Source of the DNA: Rana temporaria
Lineage: Eukaryota; Chordata; Amphibia; Anura; Ranidae
DNA: 64,000 nt
Assembly (NCBI RefSeq): GCF_905171775.1
Contig: NC_053490.1
Span: 458,514,643-458,578,642 of the forward strand
Direction: 5' to 3'
A model generated the notes under the pieces. That model was not told where the DNA came from. It was given only the letters and a program-made list of their open reading frames with translations, and did no database searches. Shown here piece by piece: positions 54,179 to 64,000 of the stretch. A program made the translations under genes and the position numbers. Position 1 is the stretch's first letter; each line of letters starts with the position of its first letter.

Positions 54179-56367
54179 TTAAAGTGGATGTAAACCTGAT
54201 TCATGAAATTTGAGCTGGGCACATATATCTCGCTAACACAAGTGGATCAATCAACCGTAGTCAAAAGATGCCTCTCTTCCAGCGCACATAGATAATGTAT
54301 CTTGTAGAGAGAAGGATTTCAATTGACACAATAGCAGTTAATGTGAAATATACAACACTAAACACATATATGCTTTAAAATACATCCTATAGCATTAGCA
54401 GCACTGCTTAGGTGTATTCTACCCTGTGTGTCACTAATTTATGTAGTCCACATATTCAATTGTCCAGGGCTCGACAAATCCAGGTCGCCATGGCGACTAG
54501 AAATAGTGTCCTGGCGACTTGGCTTGGAAGGTGGTCAAAAAAATAAAAATTTTACTCCATAGGACCGTCGCTCCGCGGACTAGGCCGAAGTCGCGGCCTC
54601 GCCTAAAACATCCTGCTCCCCGCGTTCTTGGGAAAAGGCCGCGAGTGGCATCTGCCGCTCGTGGCATTTTCCCAGGATCGCTGCGGGCAGGATGTTTTAG
54701 GTGAGGCCGCGTCTTTGGCCTAGTCCGCGGAGCGCCTTTTCCCCAGGATCTCGGCGGACTAGGCCCCCACCTCCCCCGCCGCTCGATCGCGGGAGGCCCG
54801 TGATGTCCGGTAATTGAGGCTGCGGCTTTGTGGCCTTGTGAAGTCCCCAGCTCTTCCTTGTGTGAGCTGGCGCCATCTGGTGGTGGCCGTTGGTATTACA
54901 AGTTAAGCATTACAAGTTAAGCAGCAATGCTAATGTCATTTTTCACTATTTTCACTGCCATCTTCTTCCCTCTAATGAGAACCCCCAAACATTATATATA
55001 TATATATATTTTATCCTAACACCCTAGAGAATAAAATGGCGATCGTTGCAATACTTTCTGTCACGCCATATTTGCGCAGCGGTCCTACAAGCGCCATTTT
55101 TTGGAAAAAAATTACACTTTTTTTAATTAAAAAAATAAGACAACAGTAAAGTTATCCCCATTTTTTTTAATATTATAAAAGATAATGTTACGCCGAGTAA
55201 ATTCATACCCAACATGTCACGCTTCAAAATTGCGTCCGCTCGTGGAATGCCGACAAACTTTTACCCTTTAAAATCTTCATAGGCGACGTTTAAAAAAAAT
55301 CTACAGGTTGCATGTTTTGAGTTACAGAGGAGGTCTAGGGCTAGAATTATTGCTCTCCCTCTACCAATCGCGGCGATACCTCACATGTGTGGTTTAAACA
55401 CCGTTTACATATGCGGGCGCCGCTCAAATATGTGTTCGCTTCTGCGTGCAAGCTCGTCGGGACGGGGTGCATTTTCTGGCTCCTAACTTTTTTACCTGGC
55501 TCCTTTGATTCCAAGCAAATTTGTCAAACCCTGCAATTGTCCAAGATGAATTATAGACACAGTCCATAAACTTAGTTTGTAAAAGGACGTCCAAATTCAA
55601 CCACCGTTTCCATCGCCACACCTCGTGAGACCTCTCCCCTATGGTATTGAACTCGCCAGAAAGACTGAATATATACGCCTGTGATGCACGCCGTTCTTTG
55701 GATCCAAGATCGTCCTTTCAGCTAAATGTCACTCGCGAAAAATAAATATACACTTGGCCTAATTCCTTTTTAAAAGATTTATTGTAAACCAATCCCCCCC
55801 CCTTACAAATGTGCACTTGTAAAAGTAACTATGATAAAAAGCATTAAAACATGATCCAGTTCAGCTAGCATGTAAATCTCTCACCGCTCCACAGATACCT
55901 CGAAGAGTGGTGTTACCCAGGCACATATATCTGCAGTGTTTTCTTATCGCTCTACATCCCGTGGCTTTCTCCTGCTCTGTTCTTCTTCTGTTATCAGCAT
56001 GATAACTTCTGACAAATTCTCCATCAACTGTGCTAAAACCAGGCTGAATTTTGTGTCAGGGATTGATGCTATAAGTAGATTAGCAGAGAGCTGGTCTATT
56101 TACAGCACAGCTCTGCATTGTTTGTTCCTTGTTCTGCCTATGTGGAGAAGTGGTATGTGCCTTTCCTCCAATCGGCTGTCTCACAGTGTATTGCAAGAAT
56201 CCACACCAACAGGTGAATTTGTCAAGAGAAAATTCTAATGTAATGTGCACTTTCTAAACCGTATATAAAGCTGAAGACAGCAGATATAAAACTTGCGTAA
56301 GGAGATTTGTTTCATCTCTGTGTATCATCTGAGGCTGTTCACTTCACTGGGTATACATCCACTTTAA
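54179..56367. mobile_element. TTAA-flanked element (family H), split by a hAT-like element
   Basis: TTAAAGTGGATGTAAACC at 54179 and TACATCCACTTTAA ending 56367. Without the insert it is ~1.1 kb. The right half contains TTATCAGCATGATAACTTCTG and TTAGCAGAGAGCTGGTCTATT, matching 37379-37490. Non-coding. Confidence 0.75.
54465..55533. mobile_element. hAT-like element carrying a module shared with element B
   Basis: 8-bp duplication CAATTGTC (54457-54464 and 55534-55541). Ends CAGGGCTCGACAAATC and ATTTGTCAAACCCTG. The left third is GC-rich with CGGACTAGGCC words and an inverted pair (54575-54625 with 54680-54735). 54960-55480 is homologous to 1861-2372 in the TTAA element B. No frame. Confidence 0.8.
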
Positions 56368-57224
56368 AATGTCTCTCATTGATCATATGTCATGTGACTT
56401 GGGGGTATCACAAGTCGGATCCCAAGTTGTGGCAGTTTGAACCGAGCCCTGATAGCATATGTAACTTTTGGACAACAAACATCTACTAAATTCTGTTTGG
56501 TTTAAAAAATGTATTTACTTTTGTTATTTTAGAGTTCCTGACCACTGCCACACTGAAATACAAGGTCCTAATGAGTGACACTAAACATAGAAAAAAGCAC
56601 TGAAAAAAGATCTTGCTTGTAATCGTATTTAAAAGTAACTTACGTTGGAATTTTGTTTCCTGTTAAGCTACCAGGGGCGATATCGGAGGCAGACAAACTG
56701 CACATGTGACTTGCAAAGCATTTTTTTGGGCACAACTGCTGCCTGTGTGTAGAAGGGCTGAGCTGAATAAAACTGTCAATTGGGGGTTTTACTTTTTAGT
56801 AGGCCAGCTGAGGAAAGGTGTAATGTGGATTTTATGCTGGCTTTTTGTTAGACAACTGTTTGTTGTAGGAAGCAACATTTGAACTTTACTTATTAGTGTG
56901 CAGCACAGAAAAGCCGCCTTAGAACAGAAGGTATTCACATGTCTCATTCCATTGCGTGTCCTAAAAATAAGAGGATTATTCTTTGTTTTAGGACAATGGG
57001 AGGAACTATGCAAATCATTACTTTATTATTGCAGAGCAATCTATTCCAAACTGCATACAGTTGTTTCAGTCTTTTTGACCATCATCATTGCCGTGTATGC
57101 AAACCATGACTTCCATTGAGCAGGGCTTGGACCCGATGACGCATGGCTCCACACACAATGGCCTGCAATGTAGAAGAGTCTTCCTATTTTGGGGATATGT
57201 GATGGCATGAGAGATGTGAATACC
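56368..57224. other. CPD intron, nothing recognised
   Basis: No exon, transposon terminus or tandem repeat was recognised. The minus- and plus-strand frames near 56790-57120 have no similarity I know. Confidence 0.4.
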
Positions 57225-57227
57225 TAA

Positions 57228-57937
57228 TGCCGCGTACACACGACCATTTTTTTATGGTCTAGAACAAAGTTTTTTTCAAACCGATTATTGTTAAAGCGGG
57301 GGTTCACCCGAAAAACAAATTTTTAACATTAGATTGAGGCTAATTACGGAAAGCACAATCGGGTGTTTTTTTAAAAATCAATGCAGTACTTGGAGAGAGA
57401 TGTTCTCCACCGCTTCCGGGTATGGTCTGCGGGACTGGGCGTTCCTATTTGATTGATAGCCTTTTGACCGTCGCATACATCGCATCACGAGTTGCCGAAA
57501 GTAGCCGAACGTCGGTGCGCAGGCACCGTATAGAGCCGCACCGACTTTCGGCAACTCGTGACAACTATGCGACCGTCAGAAGGCTGTCAATCAAATAGTA
57601 AAAGTTTTAGTAAAAGTTTTGGGAGAGACGATTCACGCTTTTCAGTCTGTTACAGCGTGATGAATGTGCTATCTTCATTACGAACGCTAGTTTTACCAGA
57701 ACGAGCGCTCCCATCTCATAACTTCTGAGCATGCACGTTTTTTTCATGTCGATAAAGCCTACACACGACCATTTTGTACGCCGTGAAAAATGGCGCAAAA
57801 ATGTAGATATGTTATAAATTTTTAATGCCCATTTTTAACATTGCGAAAAATGATCTGGAGCCCACACACGATCGTTTTTAATGACATTAAAAAAAGACAT
57901 TTTTCACATCGTGACAAACTGTCGTGTGTACGTGGCA
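57228..57937. mobile_element. Harbinger-like MITE, split by a family D palindromic element
   Basis: TAA at 57225-57227 and 57938-57940. Ends TGCCGCGTACACACGAC and GTCGTGTGTACGTGGCA. The insert 57291-57600 begins TTAAAGCGGGGGTTCACCC and has palindromic arms (CACGAGTTGCCGAAAGTAGC / GACTTTCGGCAACTCGTG). Its right end is truncated, next to a duplicated TAGTAAAAGTTTT. Confidence 0.7.
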
Positions 57938-58469
57938 TAAGGCTTTACTGTGATATGCACGGATTCCGAAGGAGGGCTTTTTGATTGCTTTAATCCCTTT
58001 ACACCAAAACCTGTATGGTTATACTATAAGATTTCATATTGAAAAAATCTAATAATTATTAAAGTTGATTTTTAGGCAGATGTTAACATAAAGCTATATT
58101 AAAGTTTAACTCTCTGGAGTCTTCTTACCCCCCCGATAAGTCATGTACTTCTCCTTATGCTACCAAGTCCACAAAAATATTTGTCAGGTCCTTACTCCTC
58201 ACGTTTGTGCCGCAATCTCTATTCTTCACAGTGAAGAGTTTATAGTTTATACTCTGATGCTACAAGTGTTGGAAATAATATTATTAAGCCAAATGTGATG
58301 GAGGCTGCAAAGTAAAGCCTTATTCAACATCACTAATAGATGACTATCTTGGAACTAGTATGCAGCTTGTAAGTCAGACAGTGGTGGCTGTTAGAATACA
58401 AATGTTTAACTTTTTAGGGGAAATTTGTATTATGTTTTACAAAAACGTACCAAAAAAGGTATCATTCCA

Positions 58470-58595
58470 TACATGCCCTCTGATCCCTCCTGTATTGAAT
58501 TGTATTGTAACTGTACTGTCTTCCCTGATGTTGTAAAGCGCTGCACAAACTGTTGGCGCTATATAAATCCTGTAAAATAATAATAATAATAATAC
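58470..58595 (+). mobile_element. L2-type LINE 3' end
   Basis: GTTGTAAAGCGCTGCACAAAC, TTGGCGCTATATAAATCC and (TAA)n are the standard L2/CR1-type terminus. The upstream part (58470-58530, CTGTACTGTCTTCCC) fits the 3'UTR. The region 57941-58470 is otherwise unrecognised. Confidence 0.7.
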
Positions 58596-58885
58596 ATCTT
58601 CTCCGTAGTGCATAATATGACATTACTATGCTTATAGTAAAACATATCTCTAAAATCTACAATGTAGACATTCTCTGGCATTGGCCAGTAAGAAACCAGT
58701 ATTATCCTGCGAAAAAGTAGTATGGAAGAACATTACAAAACAACCTACTTCCATAACCCCCTCCGACCCCCGTGCAATACTTGTTTTGGTGTAAGGCTTA
58801 AAACTTGGAGATGCTTCCTCTGTAGGTGCCTGTAAAAGCCTATGGCTATGGAAATTTGTTAGCGTTTAGTGTCCTTGCACCAGTG

Positions 58886-59300
58886 TTAAAAGGGGTTGTA
58901 AAGGTTTGTGGTGTATGACATTTATTTATTTTTTTAAATAACATACTTGCCTCCTCTGTGCAAGGTTTTTGCACAGAGCGGCCCAATCCTCCTTCTGGCG
59001 TCCCTCAGCGGCCAGCGGCGCTCTTGGCTCCTCCTCTTCTCTAAAGTGCCCCCACAGAGAGCCGCGTTCTATGGGGGCACTGGTGCGGGCGTGGTCCAGA
59101 GTCCTGCTGCGGCGTGCTTTGACACGCCACCGACTTCGTGTCACTGGATTGAATTAACAGCAGCGGAAGCCAGTGGCTCCTGCTGCTATCAATCTATCCA
59201 ATGAGGATCAGAGACAGCGGCTGGAGCTGCTGTGCTTGTCCCCCTTTGCTCTGGGGTGGGGGTGCAGAAGGTTTTTCACCTTAATGCAGCAGCACAGCCT
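58886..59300. mobile_element. TTAA MITE with TTGTAAAGG left end, right end uncertain
   Basis: TTAAAAGGGGTTGTAAAGG starts at 58886. Inside, TTTTTGCACAGAGCGGCCC and AGGTTTTTCACCTTAATGCA (59269) are motifs also seen near 13139 and 60045. The matching right terminus was not found. Overlapping frames are compositional (GC-rich). Confidence 0.45.
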
Positions 59301-59469
59301 GTCTGTCACCTGATCACCATATGCATGTGACTGGCAGTGGCTTGCTAGGGAGTGACACTGCAGCAAGGTGAGGTGTGACGATGGGACAAAGTGTCTGTGC
59401 CTGTGTAGCCATTGTGCCACAATAGACATCAATGGCACAGGGATACATAGATGTAAACAGGCCCTGCAC

Positions 59470-61165
59470 AGGTTTTCAGTATTGTGAAGGAGGCCTTAAT
59501 CTATGGGAAGGGAGGTTATGCCTATTCACTCATCTGCAGATTTGTTCATTCTTATTAATCAGATAATAAAATCAACGTATGACCACCAATGTACATGTAA
59601 TCCTAAATCCTGCATGTTGTAACGATCTCTGTGCATGTCTGCCAACTAATGACAATATAAACGCATCTCCCCACACGCATACAACGTGTGTAATAGGGCT
59701 CCCAGGAATGTAATTTCCTGCATGTTTGATTGGCTCACTGATTTTCCCAGAAGTCTGCACATTAAGTCAGATTTTAGGCATCATCTATAACAAAAATTAC
59801 ATATTTGGCAAGATACTTCTAAAGGGTTAATTCTGTTCTAAATCCTAAAGTGATGCAGACAACACACTATTTTCCCCATTAGAACACTGCCAGTGCATCA
59901 GCTGATTGCTAATGAAAGTCACGCCTATTCAGATTTGCTCTGCACATTGACATAACCAAATAAACAGCTGTTCCTTCAAACCAACACAATTTAGGAGTCT
60001 GCAATAATGTTTAAAAGTCCCTGCAATGCACATAGTGACAGAAGGATTTTCACCTTAATGCATAGAATTAAAATCTGGCCACGTCATTCATTTACACAGC
60101 TCTGTGTGTAAATCGACTACAAGCCCCTATATCCTTTGCTGTTGTCGGCTTGCAGTTCTCAATGGTGCTGTGGAGAGCTGTGGTAGTTGATTGATTTCTT
60201 CCTGTCAGATTGTATCTGCCTGCCCGTATGGGATATACAGTACATAGATATACTGACAGATCTGAATTGTAAGGCTTTACAGGCTCCAAAACAAAAACAA
60301 AAAAAATGCTAATTGTATTTACCTGCAAACAAATGTGCATTGCTTTTTGCTTTTTAATCCATATAAAACAAGATAGCTTTATGGAAACTTGGTTTAAATG
60401 GAGCATATTGTAACACAGGCCAGTCAGATAATTAACATTGATCTGTCACTCTAGTTCATGTCAAGTTCAGGATTAGCATGGACTGTCTGGTAGCTGCGGG
60501 CTGTGATACATTTTAGCTTTTTTAAACGATGAATACAATTTGCAGTAGCTATAAACCCTCAGTGGATAATTTATTATGCAGGAGAACTACATGTTTTAAA
60601 AAGAACCTTTTGCCAGACCTTATTGGGTACTGCGTATGTCTATGAACTAATGACAGCTTTGGTTGGTAGCAGGTGCAGTATAGACAGCCGATAGGGACAT
60701 TTGAGGTTATTGCAGTACTTATTATCTTTTGTATTTATTATCCTGCTGCTATTATTGGTGTGAAGTGTGGCAAGAATTCAGTTGATTCCTGTGAATGGAT
60801 GTTCACGTGGGTTTGACAGTTGTCGCCGCTCCACCTTTACAAAGCAATGACAGGCTGAGGATGGCTGCAGCTGTCTGCCAGTGTTCAAATGTTATTATAC
60901 TGTACATGGAGGAATTATCTGCGGTTATATACAGATGACCACCCCTGGATTTAAGCTGTTTGGATCCAGAGGCAACCATCTATCCCTAACCACAGCAAAT
61001 CGCTCCTTGTTAGATTACACCCAAACACCAACAGATAGCTGCAGCCACTGTCAGCTTGGATGCTAGTCGCGTGTAGTCAGATGATGGAAAACCTCAAATA
61101 AGCTCAATATCTCTGGCAAGGTAGCTCCCACACAGCAAGGCTTTCCTCAATGGCCATCTGACAGT
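59470..61165. other. CPD intron, nothing recognised
   Basis: Unique-looking sequence. I found no exon for CPD (I looked for a GNLHGG-like or YPFDD-like frame) and no transposon termini, apart from the short motif GGATTTTCACCTTAATGCAT at 60046. Confidence 0.4.
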
Positions 61166-61168
61166 AGC

Positions 61169-61540
61169 TTAAAGCGGAGTTCCACCCAAAAATGTAACTT
61201 CTGCTTTAAAGGGGTTGTAAAGGTAAATAATTTTTTCCCCTAAATAGCTTCCTTTACCTTTACCTAATCTTTCGATTTTGCTTTTAAATGTCCTTATTTC
61301 TTCTGAGAAATCCTCACTTCCTGTTCTGTCTGTAACTACACACAATAATGCGGGGCTTTCTCCCTGGTGTGGAGAAAGCCTCTTGAGGGGGCGAGGAGGA
61401 GTGTCAGGACGCCCACTAACACACAGCTCCTTTCTCTATCTGCAAAGTGGAGAGTGTCCTGACTTGCCTGCTCGCTCCCTCAAGAGGCTTTCTCCACACC
61501 AGGGAGAAAGCCTTGCATTATTGTGTGCAGCATCGGTTCC
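61169..61540. mobile_element. Family D left end followed by a truncated family F foldback
   Basis: 61169 begins TTAAAGCGGAGTTCCACCC (family D left end). After ~37 bp, 61206 begins TTAAAGGGGTTGTAAAGG (family F). The F arms pair (CTCCCTGGTGTGGAGAAAGC at 61360 with GCTTTCTCCACACCAGGGAG near 61486), but the right end is lost after GCATTATTGTGTGCAGC (61530). The sequence to 62900 is otherwise unrecognised. Confidence 0.65.
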
Positions 61541-63049
61541 CACCGTCTCTAAGACTGAGAATCGAGCAATCAGAAAACGCTGATCGCTCGGCTCTCAGAG
61601 CTCTGTGAGCAGAGAACTAGTGACAGTTGGTGACCACTCTCTGCTCCACCCACCTCGCTCACTGGAGTGCTAGGCTGTGGAGGGTGTGGCCAGCTCAGGC
61701 TCTCAGCGGCTCGCTAGGTGCCAGTCTAGGCACGTGGGCAGATCCCGACTTTATTGTCGCAATCTTGCCCCTGGCTGGACCGGCTCTGTGATGTCAGCTG
61801 AAAATGTGTCCCAGGAGTGCAGACGGAACTGCTTTCCTGTGTGTGGGCTTTGGCTGTAATTCTCCTTTTATTGCCATTACATAAATCACAAGCAGGTAGG
61901 TGGTACTTGTCAAATCTGTCCTATACAATCTGAAATTGGTCCCAGGACAGGTCCCACTCATGACCGCTCTCATATCACCTGGTGTCAAAAAAACAGGCCA
62001 CCTGGAATTGCTCTTTATGATAACAAGTCTGACATGATGAATGTGATGCCTTTTATTTAATAATTTCTTTGCTCTCCAGTGAGCAATGTGTTACATTTGT
62101 TTTTCTAGCTAGTTGTGATTTGCTTCATTGCAAAATTCAGGCTTTTGGTCGCACTGATGGGCACACTGAGTTGTGGGTGAAGAGGATACTGTTGGTTGGA
62201 AGCTGTGATTCACACATAGTGCCTGCCTAGATTCAGGGGCCCCCAGGGTGTACAGGAATACATTCGCACACGTGTATATCTCTCTCTTTTTTTTTTTTTG
62301 TGCTCTGGGCAGCCAGCTGAATTATGACATTGACTGAAACGGCCTAGACACGTTCAATGCTTGAATGTACTTGCCATACACTTCTTTAACTTGCAGTTAT
62401 TCTAACTTGGCCCATAATTATTTTTCTTTCTATGAATATAACTTTAAAACAGTTCAGCACCGCGTCCTTAGGAAACGAAAAATGCATACAGTATTTCAGA
62501 TGAAATATTTTTACGTTTGAACAAATGGCATGCCTGATTAGGTAAAGTACAGTATAGAAATAATAAGTTGTTTTGCCTTTACAATGGAGTGCGGAAATGA
62601 AATGGTTGTGTAGGATTTTCGGAAAATCTGTGTCTCTTCTTTTCCTCATATACTGTGTCAAAGTAGTTCTAGCCCTTAGCAAATGTCATTTTATAATTAG
62701 GAAGCCTGAAAAACCTGTTGATTCAGTTTCACGTTTATCTTCCAACAAAGAAATGTTACTTTCTTCAGCCCGTAATGTCATTTTAAAGGCAGCTTTATTT
62801 GTAAAATGTAACAACATTGTTTTAATAAAAATGTATATTGCACCCCTGAAGGGTACCCAAATCTGTACTCTTCTTTTGACTACGAGTCACTGGAACAATG
62901 CCATGGGCACCTAGGGCCATACAACGTTAACATTTAGAAATCTGTGGCTGTATGCTGATACTTGCGATAAGACGGTCTGTGTCCAGGGTTGTATGTCCGT
63001 ATGCATGCACGTGTGTACACAAGTACCAGCATACAGCTTTGTAAAGCTA

Positions 63050-63560
63050 TTAACCACTTGACCTCCAGAAGATTTACACCCCCCCCCCCTTGACCAGGCC
63101 AATTTTTTGCGATCTGGCACTGCATTACTTAAACAGACATTTGCGCGGTCGTGCAACACTGTATTCAAATAAAACGTATGTCCCCCCCCCCCCCCACAGA
63201 TGGAGCTTTCGGTTTTTGCACACAAAAAAAAAAGACCATATTGAAATAAAACCCTGTTTTTTTTGTTTGTTTTTTCTGATATAAAACATATCTAATAATA
63301 AAAAATATATATATTTCTTCATAATGATAGGTCAATATTTATTCTGCTACATATTTTTGGTAAAGAAAAAAATCCCAATCGGCGTATATTGATTGGGTTG
63401 CACAAAAGTTATAGCGTCTACAAATTATGAGTTATTTCTTTTTATTTTACTAGTAATGGTGGGGATCAGTGACTTATAGCGGGACTGCGATATTGTGGCG
63501 GACATTCTGACACTAACTGACACTTTTTGGGATTCAGTTACACTAATACAGGGCAAAACC
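63050..63560 (-). mobile_element. Partial family A relative, minus strand
   Basis: Starts TTAACCACTTGACCTCC. On the minus strand it shares the blocks AACTTTTGTGCAACCCAATC, ATGTAGCAGAATAAATATTG and AATATCGCAGTCCCGC with the element at 23537-24285. The inner end fades near 63560 with no second TTAA terminus. Confidence 0.6.
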
Positions 63561-63599
63561 AACTGCACAGAGGGGGAAAGTATAACATGGTTGTTTTTT

Positions 63600-64000
63600 T
63601 ATTTTATTTTTAAAAAGGAGACTTTACAATCACTTTTTCTCAAATAACTTTTTATTGAAAGTAATTGCTTACAACATACAAAAGCATAGGATATAGCATG
63701 AGGGAAGATGTACAGAATAGGACACAAATCTGCAAACATTACAGACCTTCCAGCAATGAGAAGTATGATTTGTCGCTGCACTATTAAGCAGTAGTAAGCA
63801 CATACCTGACGTTAAACCTGCTAAATCATAGAATGAATGAAAACTTATATAGCGCAGCACATGCGAACTTAATCGCCTCTGGGCGCTTGTTGTTCCTGTC
63901 TCCTTTGGTATCAAAAGAGATGAGTCTTGATCTTTCTCCTGAATGCTAAGTGATTCTCCTCCAACCGAATGCTGGTTGGTAAAGCGTTCCATAGTCTAGG
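63600..64000 (-). pseudogene. LINE remnants; L2-type ORF2 C-terminus at the window edge
   Basis: On the minus strand from 63999 the reading LWNALPTSIRLEENHLAFRR then KIKTHLF ends at a stop near 63913. This is the conserved C-terminus of L2/CR1-related reverse transcriptase frames. GCTGCGCTATATAAG (63861-63847) is the matching 3' tail. The ORF continues beyond the window. To its left, 63600-63837 reads TTTCAATAAAAAGTTATTTG on the minus strand, a separate LINE 3' end. Confidence 0.7.

Noticed and set aside
44700..64000. Search for CPD exon 2 (carrying the third zinc-ligand His)
   Set aside because: No plus-strand frame with the expected conserved block and splice sites was seen. Intron 1 probably extends beyond the window.

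Overview
This is vertebrate nuclear DNA, most probably from a frog (Anura). Two split host genes can be read exon by exon. The rest is very dense in DNA transposons and their short non-autonomous relatives, L1/Tx1-type and L2-type LINE fragments, one DIRS-type element, foldback palindromes and minisatellites. The frog assignment is inference from this repeat mix and from the divergence of the two genes from mammalian relatives; a ranid-like large genome would fit. No bacterial operon, CRISPR array, rRNA or tRNA was seen.

Host genes. On the minus strand, four coding exons at 18198-18144, 14589-14311, 14197-13919 and 7762-7656 encode TMIGD1: a signal peptide, two Ig domains and a transmembrane segment, with agreeing splice sites and phases. 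The short last exon was not found. On the plus strand, 42190-42800 is the first coding exon of carboxypeptidase D (CPD), with a TATA-less ETS/E-box promoter just upstream. The two genes lie head to head, which I recall as the mammalian arrangement too. CPD intron 1 fills the rest of the window and opens with a ~1.84 kb array of a 34-bp repeat that begins about 24 bp after the splice donor.

Third coding feature. At 47091-47531 is an intact, intronless 146-codon reading frame for the N-terminus of the synaptonemal-complex protein SYCP1. It is followed by a GTAAGC (a 5' splice-site-like sequence), an AATAAA and a 17-A tail. It looks like a retrocopy of a prematurely polyadenylated SYCP1 transcript, and it sits inside a palindromic transposon that itself sits inside another transposon.

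Layout. 1-1180: DIRS tyrosine-recombinase end with a foldback. 1743-5587: a TTAA-flanked element carrying three further insertions. 5.6-18.2 kb: TMIGD1 with hAT MITEs, LINE fragments and foldbacks in its introns. 18.2-42 kb: intergenic, with broken L1/Tx1 copies, nested TTAA elements, hAT MITEs, a split 31-bp minisatellite and a 2.7 kb hAT-like element holding a second element. 42-44.7 kb: CPD exon 1 and minisatellite. 44.7-64 kb: CPD intron 1, with Harbinger-like, TTAA and hAT elements, a hAT transposase remnant and LINE tails.

Many insertion boundaries were fixed by target-site duplications read directly: TTAA for the dominant MITE group, 8 bp for hAT types, TTA/TAA for Harbinger-like types, and 13, 11 and 16 bp for LINEs. 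Superfamily names rest on TSD length and termini, not on a database search.
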